DNA of 64,000 nucleotides from Streptomyces hygroscopicus (GTDB taxonomy: Bacteria; Actinomycetota; Actinomycetes; Streptomycetales; Streptomycetaceae), in the NCBI RefSeq assembly GCF_026168105.1, contig NZ_LBMW01000002.1, positions 248,001 to 312,000 on the forward strand, given 5' to 3'. A program made the position numbers and the translations under genes. Positions 25,366 to 33,862 of the stretch are shown piece after piece. The notes beneath the pieces were generated by a model, which saw only the letters and a program-made list of their open reading frames with translations, was not told the origin of the DNA and did no database searches. Every line of letters begins with the position of its first letter. Position 1 is the first letter of the stretch.

Positions 25366-26703
25366 ATGACCATGCCCCTGCTGCTCCTCGGAGCGGCGTT
25401 CCTGCTGATCCTGGCCAATGGCTTCTTCGTCGCGGCCGAGTTCGGACTGGTCACGGTCGAGCGGCCCGACGCCGAGAAGGCAGCGGCCGAGGGCGACCGA
25501 CGGGCCGTCTCGGTCGTCGAGTCGCTGAAGGAGCTGTCCTTCCAGCTCTCCGGCACCCAGCTCGGAATCACCATCACCTCGCTCGTCGTCGGCATGCTCG
25601 CCGAACCGGCGCTCGCCCAGGTGCTGCACGACCCGTTCACCGCCGTCGGGATACCCGAGGGCGCGGCGGACCCAGTCGCCGTGGTCCTCGGCATGCTGCT
25701 CGCGTCGGCCGCCCAGATGGTGATCGGCGAACTCGTCCCCAAGAACTGGGCGGTGTCCCGACCGCTGCAGGTCGCACGCTTCGTCGCGGGCCCGCAGCAC
25801 GTCTTCTCACGGCTGTTCCGGCCGGTGATCGCCGCTCTCAACGCGGTCGCCAACCGGCTGGTGCGCGCCCTGGGCGTGGAGCCTGCCGAGGAACTGGCCT
25901 CCGCCCGCACCCCCGACGAACTCGTCTCCCTGGCCCGGCACTCCGCGCGGGCCGGCGCGCTGGAACAGGACACGGCCGACCTGTTCGTACGGACGCTGTC
26001 CCTGGGCGAGCTGACCGCACAGCACGTGATGACCCCGCGGGTGAAGGTGAGCGCGCTTCAGTCGTCCGCCACCGCGGAGGACGTGGTCAACCTGACCCGG
26101 GCAACCGGGCTGTCCCGCTTCCCCGTCTACCGGCAGAGGATCGACGAGATCGTCGGTATGGTGCACCTCAAGGACGCCCTCGCGGTGCCCTCGCACGACC
26201 GGCTGCGCACGCCCGTCACCCGAATCGCCCAGTCGCCGCTGCTCGTCCCGGAGACGCTGCCCGTGCAGCCCCTCCTCGAGCGGCTGCGCAGCGAGCAGCC
26301 CATCGCCGTCGTCGTCGACGAGTACGGCGGCACGGCGGGCGTCGTGACCCTCGAGGACATCGTCGAAGAGCTGGTCGGCGAGGTGCGCGACGAGCACGAC
26401 GGACTGGACCTGCCCGAGCTGGCCGCCGTGCCGCCCGAGGACGGGCGCCCCGCATGGGACGCCGACGGCAGCTGCCGGGTCGACATCCTGCAGCGGATAG
26501 GCCTCGACGTGCCCGAGGGGCCCTACGAGACCGTGGCCGGACTCGTCGCCGACCTGCTCGGCCGGATCCCCGCTTCCGGCGACCGGGCCGAACTGCCGGG
26601 CTGGCGCCTCACGGTCCGCGAGGTCGGGCACTACCGCGCCGAACGGGTGCGGCTCGTGAAGACGGCGGACGCCCCGGCCCTGGGTCCGGAGGCAGTGCGA
26701 TGA
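25366..26703 (+). CDS. CNNM/CBS-domain membrane protein (HlyC/CorC family), long form
   Basis: A 445-residue membrane protein. Residues about 1-195 are the DUF21/CNNM transmembrane domain (LLILANGFFVAAEFGLVTVERPDAEKAA, QLGITITSLVVGMLAEPAL, VIGELVPKNWAVS). Residues about 210-335 are two CBS domains (VMTPRVKVSALQSS, VVDEYGGTAGVVTLEDIVEELVGEVRDEHD), and residues about 350-435 are a CorC_HlyC domain. Family members export Mg2+/Co2+ or sense adenosine nucleotides through the CBS pair, and the old name hemolysin is misleading. ATG precedes MTMPLLLLG. The stop overlaps the start of a shorter paralogue. Confidence 0.9.
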   Translation: MTMPLLLLGAAFLLILANGFFVAAEFGLVTVERPDAEKAAAEGDRRAVSVVESLKELSFQLSGTQLGITITSLVVGMLAEPALAQVLHDPFTAVGIPEGAADPVAVVLGMLLASAAQMVIGELVPKNWAVSRPLQVARFVAGPQHVFSRLFRPVIAALNAVANRLVRALGVEPAEELASARTPDELVSLARHSARAGALEQDTADLFVRTLSLGELTAQHVMTPRVKVSALQSSATAEDVVNLTRATGLSRFPVYRQRIDEIVGMVHLKDALAVPSHDRLRTPVTRIAQSPLLVPETLPVQPLLERLRSEQPIAVVVDEYGGTAGVVTLEDIVEELVGEVRDEHDGLDLPELAAVPPEDGRPAWDADGSCRVDILQRIGLDVPEGPYETVAGLVADLLGRIPASGDRAELPGWRLTVREVGHYRAERVRLVKTADAPALGPEAVR

Positions 26704-27773
26704 GCCTTCTCCAACTGCTGTTCGCCGTGTTGCTCGTGCTCGTCAACGGGTTCTTCGTCGGCGCCGAGTTCGCGCTCGTGTCCGTTCGCCGCAGTCAGAT
26801 CGAGCCCCTCGGAACCGCGCGGGCGCGGCAGGTGCTGTACGGGCTGGAGCGGCTGCCGCAGATGATGGCGGCCGCCCAGTTCGGCATCACCGTGTGCTCG
26901 CTGACGCTCGGCGCCGTCGCCGAGGCCACGGTCGCACATCTTCTCGAGCCGGTGTTCGCGGCGGCGCACATCCCCGACGAGATGGTGCACCCGCTCGGGT
27001 ATGTGATCGCGCTCGCCGCGGTCGTCTTCTTCCATCTGGTCATCGGTGAGATGGTGCCGAAGAACCTGGCGATGGCGGCGCCGGAGAAGGCCGCGCTGTG
27101 GCTGAGCCCCGGGCTCGTGGCGTTCGCCCGGCTGTGCCGGCCGGTGACCGTGGCACTGAGCGCCTGCGCCAAGGTGATCCTCAAGCTGTTCCGGGTGGAC
27201 CCCAAGGACGAGGTCGAGGCGGTCTTCACCAGCGAACAGCTCAACCAGCTGGTGGAGGACGCGGGCCAGGCCGGACTGCTCGACCCCGAGGAGCAGGAGC
27301 GGCTGGAGGACGCGCTCGAGCTGGGCTCCCGGCCGGTGACGGATGTGCTCCTCGACCCGGACCTGCTGGTGACCGTGGGGCCCATGGTCACGCCGGGCCA
27401 GGTCGTGGCGCTCACCGCGCGCACCGGCTACTCGCGGTTCCCCGTCGTCGCGGAGAACGGCGCCTTCATGGGCTATCTGCATGTGAAGGACGTCCTCGAC
27501 CTGGAGGACTCGGAGTGGGCGGTGCCGCGGCAGCTCTGGCGGCCGATGACCACGCTCGCGGCGGATCTGCCGCTGGACGACGCGCTCACGGTGATGCGCC
27601 GCGCCGCCACGCACCTGGCCCAGGTGGCCGACGGCGCCGGCCGGGTGCTCGGCCTGGTCGCCCTGGAGGACGTACTGGAACTCCTCGTCGGCGAGGTCAG
27701 GGACCCGGCTCACCGGGAGGCTCCGCCCCAGCCCCGCATGGCGGAACCGCCGAAGGAGGCGGTGCCGAGCTGA
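26700..27773 (+). CDS. CNNM/CBS-domain membrane protein, short form
   Basis: A 357-residue paralogue of the preceding protein with the same CNNM membrane domain (NGFFVGAEFALVSVRRSQIE, QFGITVCSLTLGAVAEATV, VIGEMVPKNLAMA) and a CBS pair (TGYSRFPVVAENGAFMGYLHVKDVLDL, VLGLVALEDVLELLVGEV). It ends soon after the second CBS and lacks the CorC_HlyC domain. The ATGA overlap with the long form suggests an obligate two-gene unit and a heterodimeric transporter. A strong hairpin follows. Confidence 0.9.
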   Translation: MSLLQLLFAVLLVLVNGFFVGAEFALVSVRRSQIEPLGTARARQVLYGLERLPQMMAAAQFGITVCSLTLGAVAEATVAHLLEPVFAAAHIPDEMVHPLGYVIALAAVVFFHLVIGEMVPKNLAMAAPEKAALWLSPGLVAFARLCRPVTVALSACAKVILKLFRVDPKDEVEAVFTSEQLNQLVEDAGQAGLLDPEEQERLEDALELGSRPVTDVLLDPDLLVTVGPMVTPGQVVALTARTGYSRFPVVAENGAFMGYLHVKDVLDLEDSEWAVPRQLWRPMTTLAADLPLDDALTVMRRAATHLAQVADGAGRVLGLVALEDVLELLVGEVRDPAHREAPPQPRMAEPPKEAVPS

Positions 27774-27782
27774 GTCCGGTCT

Positions 27783-27810
27783 GCCCCGCGCCCCGGAAGG
27801 GGCGCGGGGC
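27783..27810. terminator. bidirectional hairpin terminator
   Basis: GCCCCGCGCCCC-GGAA-GGGGCGCGGGGC is a perfect 12-bp stem with a tetraloop, ten bases past the CNNM stop and about 95 bases from the convergent AAA+ stop. A second perfect hairpin ACGCGGC-TCC-GCCGCGT follows at 27822-27838. Together they probably end both transcripts. Confidence 0.8.
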
Positions 27811-27904
27811 CCCGTGTCCATACGCGGCTCCGCCGCGTGGGCGCGCCAACCACGGTGCACCAGCACCCGCAGAGCGTCAGCACCGCCCTGGCTCCCGGGG
27901 ACGG

Positions 27905-29761
27905 TCACAAACCGGAAGGGTCCTGAGGACCGCGCCCGGACAGGACCTCCCCGTACGCCTGCATCAGATCCGGCAACCGCAAAGTCGACAATTCGTCCCG
28001 AGTCGGCACCCCCGGGTACCCACTCAGCCGAAGATCCCGGTACGCACAGCTCTTCTCGTACAGCGTGCGCAGGAACCGGCCGTTACCCAGTTCGTCGATC
28101 CAGCCCTGGTCCACGACATGCCCGGCGATCGAGCGGAGTTCGTCCAGTGCCTCCTCGTCCCAGACGTCACCGTTCTCGGCGGCCAGTACCTCGCCGATCG
28201 CGGTCAGCTCGAGGGGGCGGTACGAGGGGAAGTCGACCCGCGTGGTGAAGCGGGAGGAGAGGCCGGGGTTGGCGGCCAGGAGGCGGTCCATGCCCTCGGG
28301 GTAGCCGGCGAGGATCACCACCAGGTGGTCCCGGTTGTCCTCGGCGCGCTTCAGCAGCACCTGCAGGGCTTCGTCGCCGTACGCGTCGCCCTTGCCGTAC
28401 CCGGAGTTGGACAGTGAGTAGGCCTCGTCCACGAACAGCACGCCGCCGATCGCCGAGTCGATCAGCTCGTTCGCCTTCACCGCGGTCTGGCCCAGGTACT
28501 CGCCGACCAGATCCGCCCGCTGGGCTTCCACCAGATGGTCGCCGCCGAGCAGCCCGAGCGCGTAGAAGACCCGGCCCAGAATGCGCGCCACGGTGGTCTT
28601 GCCGGTGCCCGAGGGGCCGGAGAAGACGAAGTGCCGTTTCGGCGGCTGCACGGGTAAGCCCTGCCCCGCCCGCAGGCGCGCCATGTTCAACTGCGCCGAC
28701 AGCGCCTTGACCTGGCGTTTCACCGGCTCCAGGCCGACCATCCGCTCCAGCTCGGCGAGCGCCTCCTCCAGCAGCGCGGGATCGGTGGGCCCCGCGGGCA
28801 ACGGCTGCGTCGATGCCGCGGCCTTCTCCCGCACGAGATCGCTCTGTGCCGGAAGCGCACCCGGCGGCGGTTCGGGGTCGGACAGCTTCACGTCCCTGCC
28901 GTCCGAGCCGAAGAGCGGATCGAGACCGTCAGGGCTCTCCAGCGCGTCACCGCCCCCGGCGAACGCCATCGCCGTGAAGTCGGCGGACTCGTCGTACCCG
29001 TCGCCCTCGGCGATCGCCGCGAGCCGCGCCGAGGTGTCCATGAAGGCCGGATCCACGCGGTGCACCGCACGGTACAGAGGGAGCGCGGCGGCCGAGCGGC
29101 CCGTGCCCTCGTGGGCCCGGGCCAGCCAGTACCGCAGCTCCTTGCGCTGCGGCTGTTCGCTGCGGCAGCGCATCAGTGCGGCGGACAGCAGCGGCTCGGC
29201 CTGCCCGTACATCTCCAGACGGACCCGGGCCATCCCGCCGAACAGCCCGGCCTCGATGCCCAGCATGGGGTCGTCGATCAGCGGGTCGGTGTGCCGGATC
29301 AATTCCTCCCAGTCCTTGACCAGATAGGCCCGGCAGGCGTGCAGGAAACGGACCTGGGCGTCGGTGTCCACGGGCGGCAGCCCCGCCAGGGCCCGGTCCA
29401 GTTCGGGTACGTGGCGGCCGTCCAGCCAGTGCGAGGCGTGGGCGAGCAGCAGGTCGCGGGGGCTCTCCAGGACCGGCTGCACCCACCAGCCCAGCCAGTA
29501 CCAGGAGTTGAGGGTGCGCCGATGCCGGGCGCGCTGCTCCCCGAAGCGGTCCCGGTGGCGGAACATCCTCAGCAGTGCCGTCGTCGTGTCGACCCGCAGT
29601 GCGTGCAGCCCGAGCCAGCCGTCGGCCATCCCCGGATCCATCCGGACCGCAGCGCGGAACTCCTCCTCCGCCTGCGGATAGGCGCCCATCGTGTAGGCGT
29701 CGACCCCTCGCAACCAGGCGAGGTCGGCCGGGGCCTCGAGGCCCTGCGTGCCGAAGTCCAT
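27905..29761 (-). CDS. EccA-like AAA+ ATPase (CbbX/SpoVK type) with helical TPR-like N-terminus
   Basis: A 618-residue cytoplasmic protein. Residues about 1-260 are alpha-helical repeats resembling the EccA N-terminus (GVDAYTMGAYPQAEEEFRAAVRMDPGMADGWLGLHAL). A disordered Pro/Asp-rich linker follows. Residues about 330-600 are a CbbX-type AAA+ module with Walker A GPSGTGKT (about 378), Walker B VLFVDEAYSL (about 440), sensor GYPEGMDRLLAANPGLSSRF and a C-terminal lid. EccA supports ESX/type VII secretion substrates, but no ESX gene lies nearby, so this copy may have another client. I chose ATG 29761 with GGGGGA upstream over GTG 29773. Confidence 0.85.
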   Translation of the reverse strand: MDFGTQGLEAPADLAWLRGVDAYTMGAYPQAEEEFRAAVRMDPGMADGWLGLHALRVDTTTALLRMFRHRDRFGEQRARHRRTLNSWYWLGWWVQPVLESPRDLLLAHASHWLDGRHVPELDRALAGLPPVDTDAQVRFLHACRAYLVKDWEELIRHTDPLIDDPMLGIEAGLFGGMARVRLEMYGQAEPLLSAALMRCRSEQPQRKELRYWLARAHEGTGRSAAALPLYRAVHRVDPAFMDTSARLAAIAEGDGYDESADFTAMAFAGGGDALESPDGLDPLFGSDGRDVKLSDPEPPPGALPAQSDLVREKAAASTQPLPAGPTDPALLEEALAELERMVGLEPVKRQVKALSAQLNMARLRAGQGLPVQPPKRHFVFSGPSGTGKTTVARILGRVFYALGLLGGDHLVEAQRADLVGEYLGQTAVKANELIDSAIGGVLFVDEAYSLSNSGYGKGDAYGDEALQVLLKRAEDNRDHLVVILAGYPEGMDRLLAANPGLSSRFTTRVDFPSYRPLELTAIGEVLAAENGDVWDEEALDELRSIAGHVVDQGWIDELGNGRFLRTLYEKSCAYRDLRLSGYPGVPTRDELSTLRLPDLMQAYGEVLSGRGPQDPSGL

Positions 29762-30195
29762 CACGTCCCCCACAAACCGTGCCCCCGTTGGTTCACCGCC
29801 GGGCCCGTGCCCGGCGGCCGCCTTGCTCGAACCGCCGTGCAGCGGACCGGAGTTGCAACGGTGCGCAGAGCAGCGTCATCCGAAGGTCGCACCGAGAGGC
29901 ATCGTACCCGCGGGGCAGTGGCGCACCGAAGGGTGCCGCACAGGCCGTTTGGCGAGGTGGGAGCAGATGGGGCGCACTCCACGTGGTGACCGAGGGTGAG
30001 CGCGCCACGCCACGGGGCGCCCGGAGAAGGTGTCCGGAACAGAACGAAGCCCCCGATCACGGGGGAACAACCGGGGGCTTCGCGACTTGGGGCGACCACG
30101 AAAGCCGCACATTGAGAACGTAAGACCTGTACGGTCCCCGGGTCAAGCCGACCTGGAGCAGTCAAGGAAGTTCTCCCGCAAGGGCCTTCACAAGC
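29762..30195. other. gene-free region with leader hairpin and terminator-like hairpin
   Basis: No supportable gene is seen. Just upstream of the AAA+ start on its own strand lies a perfect 9-bp hairpin, CCGCCGGGC-CCGT-GCCCGGCGG (29796-29817), which could affect its leader. At the right end TTGAGA (30113-30118) sits in an AT-richer patch and could be a promoter element, but no partner -10 is convincing. Confidence 0.4.
30045..30082. terminator. hairpin, possible terminator
   Basis: CGAAGCCCCCG and CGGGGGCTTCG form a perfect 11-bp stem around a 16-base loop. It lies about 110 bases past the stop of the leftward kinase gene and so could end that transcript. It could equally be a small RNA's own terminator. 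Confidence 0.55.
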
Positions 30196-30819
30196 TCAGC
30201 TCGCTGCCGATGATCCGTCACTGTCGGTGAGATCCTGGTCCGGACCAGAAGTCCCGGCGGGCCCCGGCAGCACCTCGTATCCCATGGTCCCCTGCCGCAC
30301 CAGAAGATCGGCGAACGGCCGTGACGGGTCCCCGGCGAAGTGCCGGCGCTCCGCCTCGACCCACTCGGCCCAGAAGGTGTGTTGCTCCTCGCCGTCCCGG
30401 ACCCGTCCGCGGGTCCAGGCCTCCTCGTGGGTCAGTTCCATCCACACCAGCCGCGCCAGATGGGGGCGCAGGACCCGGCGGCCGGCGCCGACCCCTTCGA
30501 CCAGGACCACGGGGGCGGGCGGTAGCGCGCATGCGGGGCCGAAGCTCCGGGCCCGCCAGTTGTAGGGGCGGTAGTGCGCGACCTCGCCGCGGCCCAGTGG
30601 CTGGATCACATCCCGCAGTAGTCGCTCCGTCCAGGCGAACAGTTCCTCGTGGGTGGCGATGTCGTCGAGGTGCAGCACGGGCGCGCCGTCGAGTGCCGCC
30701 GCCAACCGCCCGGCGAACGTGGTCTTCCCGGAGCCTGCGTGACCGTCGACGCCGATGAGGCGGACGGGGCCGCAGGACGGCGGCAGGCGCCGCAGTCGGG
30801 ATGCGAGGAGGTGAAAAAT
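30196..30819 (-). CDS. uridine kinase-like P-loop protein with no canonical start codon at its N-terminus
   Basis: The frame encodes an unmistakable P-loop kinase: LIGVDGHAGSGKTTFAGRLAAALDG (Walker A at about 30736-30714), then APVLHLDDIATHEELFAWTERLL, VVLVEGVGAGRRVL and ARLVWMELTHEEAWTRGRVRD, as in uridine-kinase-like proteins. However, after the upstream stop at about 30868-30870 there is no ATG, GTG or TTG until TTG at 30705, which lies beyond the P-loop and would destroy it. The plausible start is ATT at 30819 (reading IFHLLASRLRRLPPSCG) or a CTG inside that stretch. Otherwise the gene has lost its start or carries a frameshift in the first few codons. The substrate is unknown. The end coordinate is therefore my estimate. 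Confidence 0.65.
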   Translation of the reverse strand: MFHLLASRLRRLPPSCGPVRLIGVDGHAGSGKTTFAGRLAAALDGAPVLHLDDIATHEELFAWTERLLRDVIQPLGRGEVAHYRPYNWRARSFGPACALPPAPVVLVEGVGAGRRVLRPHLARLVWMELTHEEAWTRGRVRDGEEQHTFWAEWVEAERRHFAGDPSRPFADLLVRQGTMGYEVLPGPAGTSGPDQDLTDSDGSSAAS

Positions 30820-31003
30820 GGCGATTCCCGGGGTGCGAGGGACTCTGGCGTATTCCGGAGGAACATTTTACGGGGGTCCTGAAGCCGCACGGCCGGGCGG
30901 ACGACGGCAGGCGCACGGCCCGGCCTGGGCCTGGACACGGAAATCGTATTGCATTGAACTGTTCATCGATCAATCAATGGCGTCGTCCTATCGCCCTCGC
31001 TGA
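30818..31003 (+). CDS. candidate small ORF with very strong ribosome binding site
   Basis: A 61-codon ORF (MAIPGVRGTLAYSGGTF...) begins five bases after GAGGAGG, the best Shine-Dalgarno in this part of the window, and overlaps the 5' end of the divergent kinase. The product resembles nothing I know and has no clear membrane helix. Codon third positions are less G/C-rich than in neighbours. It may be a genuine small gene, a leader peptide for the gene at 31120, or chance. The region up to 31119 holds no other gene. Confidence 0.3.
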   Translation: MAIPGVRGTLAYSGGTFYGGPEAARPGGRRQAHGPAWAWTRKSYCIELFIDQSMASSYRPR

Positions 31004-31119
31004 CCCGGAGGAACGCTTTCGGCCGACTATTTGGGAATGGCCGTTCCGGTTGCGCCCGATGCTGAGTAGTGTGCCTGCTGCGCAACTGCGTGGTGTCGTA
31101 CGGGGACGGACAGGGGAGC

Positions 31120-32076
31120 ATGGCCGCGGGGTTATTCGAAGGGCAGTACGTGTGGCATCCGGCGGCCGACGACCGTGAGCTGGCGAGCGTATGCGTGGAA
31201 GTGCGGGCCGGTCGCTATCGGGGCGCGTACGAACTGCTCGCCGAGACGCGCGAGGACATGGGGCTGCGCGCCCACCGCTCCCTCGTGCTGGCCTCCGAGG
31301 CCGCCGACTCCGACCTCGCCGAACGCTGGCTGGCCGAGGAACCCACCCCTGAGGCCGCGCTGATGTGGGCCCGGGTTGCCGTCCTGCGGTCGCTGCGCGC
31401 CGCCGACGCCCAGGACGAGCGGGCCCGCGCGCTGGAGCTCATCGCGCTGAGCGCCTGTGAACGCGCCACGGCCATGGCGCCGTACGATCCCACGCCCTGG
31501 GTGGCCAGGCTGGCACTGGCGCGGCTGCACGAGATCAGGGAGCCCGCCCCGCAGGGGCTGCTCACCGCGCCGCCGGGCCCCTGGCAGCTGTTCTCGCACA
31601 TCCTGCGGCTCGACCCCTTCCATCGCGAGGGCCACCACCGATTCCTCGCCTACTTCTTCGTGCGCCACGGCGGCTCGGTGAACGCCGCCTGGGACGTCGC
31701 TGCCTTCCTCGGCCAGCGGGCCCCCGCCACGTCGTCGCTGCGCCTGCTGCCCCTGGTCGCGCTCGTCGAGAGCTACAACCCCTCACAACTGCTCGCCGAC
31801 CGAGTCTGGGAGCAGCCGCAGTGGCGCTCCGCCGCACTCGCGAACTACCAGAACTGGCTGCCGGAGGTGGCCGGTTACCGGTTCACGCCCGTGCTCGATC
31901 TGGCATACCTCGGGCATGCGCTGGTCATGGCCCAGTGCGAGTTCGAAGCGCGCGCCGTCCTCATGGCCATGGGGCCCTACGCCTCCCGCATGCCCTGGAG
32001 TGCCTTCGGCGATCCCGAGGAGCAGCTCTCGCGTGCCCGCCGCGCCTGCGGACTGCCCGTGCCGGGAGCCCCCTGA
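31120..32076 (+). CDS. conserved hypothetical protein (Streptomyces)
   Basis: A 318-residue mostly helical soluble protein that I do not assign to a named family. It has repeated helix pairs with Ala/Leu/Arg-rich composition (SLVLASEAADSDLAERWLAEEPTPEAALMWARVAVLRSLRAADAQDE; CERATAMAPYDPTPWVARLALARLHE), which suggests TPR-like or alpha-solenoid repeats. A C-terminal ANYQNWLPEVAGYRFTPVLDLAYLGHALVMAQCEFEARAVLMAMG segment follows. I chose ATG 31120 with AGGGGAG just upstream; GTG or ATG codons further back would add a Cys-rich start lacking conservation-like features. It is followed 47 bases later by an amino-acid permease gene, possibly in the same operon. Confidence 0.75.
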   Translation: MAAGLFEGQYVWHPAADDRELASVCVEVRAGRYRGAYELLAETREDMGLRAHRSLVLASEAADSDLAERWLAEEPTPEAALMWARVAVLRSLRAADAQDERARALELIALSACERATAMAPYDPTPWVARLALARLHEIREPAPQGLLTAPPGPWQLFSHILRLDPFHREGHHRFLAYFFVRHGGSVNAAWDVAAFLGQRAPATSSLRLLPLVALVESYNPSQLLADRVWEQPQWRSAALANYQNWLPEVAGYRFTPVLDLAYLGHALVMAQCEFEARAVLMAMGPYASRMPWSAFGDPEEQLSRARRACGLPVPGAP

Positions 32077-32123
32077 CCCCTCGATCCTCCTTTCCACCCA
32101 CCCCCACACAGAGAGGTCCGGTT

Positions 32124-33665
32124 GTGTCAGAACGGACGTCAGTGCCCCGTACGAGGCGACATGCGGGCCGGGAACCCGTCGTGATCGACGACGACGCGAC
32201 CCTGCACGCGATGGGATATCCGCGAAAACTCACCCGGCGGTTCCAGGCATTCGACAACTTCGCCATATCCTTCACCATCATCAATATCCTCTCCGGAATC
32301 TTCTCCTCATTCGGGTTCGGTATGAACGCGGGCGGTCCGCGCATTCTCGTATTCGGATGGATCGGTGTCTCCGTCATGGTGCTGTTCATCGGCGCCGCGA
32401 TGGCGGAAGTCGCCTCCGCATATCCGACGAGCGGGGCCCTGTATTTCTCCGCAGGAAAACTCGCCAAACGGCATCACGGCGCATGGTCCTGGTATACGGG
32501 CTGGCTCAACTTCGTGGGGCAGGTGGGCGGCACGGCGGCCACCGGATACGCGGCCGCGACCTTCATTCAGGCCTTCCTCGCCCTCCAGTGGCCCTCGTAC
32601 GAGCCGACCGTGCACCAGACGGTGCTGATCACGGCGCTGATCATCGCGGTCCAGGGGCTGGCCAACACCTACACCGTGCGGCTCGTCGCCGTCCTCAACC
32701 GGATCTCCGTGTGGTGGCTGCTGATCGGGCTCGTGGTGATCGTGGGCGCACTGGTCGCGGGGCCGCACGAGCACCGGCCCGCGTCGTTCGCCACCCACTT
32801 CGTGAACAACACCGGTTTCAGCAACGGGCTGTACGGGGGCATGCTCGGACTGCTCGTCACCAGCTGGACCTTCACCGGCTTCGACGGAAGCTTCCACATG
32901 TCCGAGGAGACGGTCCGGGCGACGGTTAACGCGCCCCGGGGGATCACCCGCTCCATCGGCTATTCGGCGGTGACGGGTCTGATCCTCATCCTCGCCCTGG
33001 TGTACAGCATCGGCGACTACGGCAAGGTGGCCGGCTCCTCGGCTCCGCCCGTCCAGATCCTCATCGACGGGCTTGGCATGGGCACTGCAAAGGCGCTGCT
33101 ACTGATCGTCATCGGCGCCATGCTCTTCTGCGGTCTGGCCAACCTGACCAGCAACACGCGGCAGATCTTCGCCTTCTCCCGGGACGGCGCGATGCCCGGC
33201 TCCCGCTGGTGGCACTCGGTCTCGCCGCGCACCCGTACCCCGGTCAAGGCGGTCTGGCTCGCGGTCGCCTGCTCGCTCGTCCTGGTGCTGCCCGGCTGGT
33301 GGTCCCACACGGCCTTCACCGCGATCGTCAGCGTCAACGTCGTGGGGCTGTTCCTCGCGTATGCCGTGCCGATCTTCCTGCGGCTGCGACTCGGTGCCGA
33401 GTTCCGGCCCGGGCCCTGGCACCTGGGGCGCTGGAGCAAGCCCATCGGTGCGCTCGCCGTCGTCTGGATCCTGCTCAGCAGCGTGCTCTTCATGCTGCCC
33501 CAGGCGTCCCCGATCACCGTCGACTCCTTCAACTACGCGCCGATCGCGCTCGCTGCCGTACTGGTCGTCGCCACGGTGTGGTGGTTCGCCACCGCGCGGC
33601 GCCGCTTCCGGGGACCGGTCAGCTACGGGCGTCCGGACGAGGTCGCCGCGATGGACCTCGTCTGA
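32124..33665 (+). CDS. APC-family amino-acid permease
   Basis: A 513-residue permease with about 12 membrane helices. GYPRKLTRRFQAFDNFAISFTIINILSGIFSSFGFGMNAGGP is the family's helix-1 unwound substrate motif. FIGAAMAEVASAYPTSGALYFSAGKLAKRHHGAWSWYTGWLNFVGQ marks the amino acid/GABA/choline subgroup, as do the GFDGSFHMSEET and SNTRQIFAFSRDGAMPGS segments. It imports an amino acid, GABA or a related amine by proton symport. GTG start with GAGAGG upstream. A long hairpin follows the stop. Confidence 0.9.
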   Translation: MSERTSVPRTRRHAGREPVVIDDDATLHAMGYPRKLTRRFQAFDNFAISFTIINILSGIFSSFGFGMNAGGPRILVFGWIGVSVMVLFIGAAMAEVASAYPTSGALYFSAGKLAKRHHGAWSWYTGWLNFVGQVGGTAATGYAAATFIQAFLALQWPSYEPTVHQTVLITALIIAVQGLANTYTVRLVAVLNRISVWWLLIGLVVIVGALVAGPHEHRPASFATHFVNNTGFSNGLYGGMLGLLVTSWTFTGFDGSFHMSEETVRATVNAPRGITRSIGYSAVTGLILILALVYSIGDYGKVAGSSAPPVQILIDGLGMGTAKALLLIVIGAMLFCGLANLTSNTRQIFAFSRDGAMPGSRWWHSVSPRTRTPVKAVWLAVACSLVLVLPGWWSHTAFTAIVSVNVVGLFLAYAVPIFLRLRLGAEFRPGPWHLGRWSKPIGALAVVWILLSSVLFMLPQASPITVDSFNYAPIALAAVLVVATVWWFATARRRFRGPVSYGRPDEVAAMDLV

Positions 33666-33669
33666 GCGC

Positions 33670-33717
33670 TGCCGCGGCTCCGGCGTACGGCGATCCGTGT
33701 CCGCCGGGGCCGCGGCA
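33670..33717. terminator. long hairpin after the permease gene
   Basis: TGCCGCGGC at 33670 pairs with GCCGCGGCA at 33709-33717, and pairing continues inward (one G-U) to give 16 bp around a 16-base loop. It starts five bases after the permease stop. Confidence 0.7.
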
Positions 33718-33862
33718 CCCCAGTCGTGCCAGTGGTCGAGACCAATGTTGGGAGACGCGCCGACGGTCGAAGTGCTGGCAGAAGTGCTCGCGCGACGGCC
33801 ATAGTTGGCGCACACCAAGCGTTCGAACCGCCGCCATCCGGACAACTGGGGGTCACACACCG

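Noticed and set aside
23241..25973. Minus-strand open frame of 910 codons
   Set aside because: Shadow of hisE, hisG and PH-domain genes; composition is not protein-like.
30110..30190. Possible tRNA or structured RNA with GTCCCCGGGTCAAGCC
   Set aside because: Only one hairpin-like arm is present; no cloverleaf can be formed.
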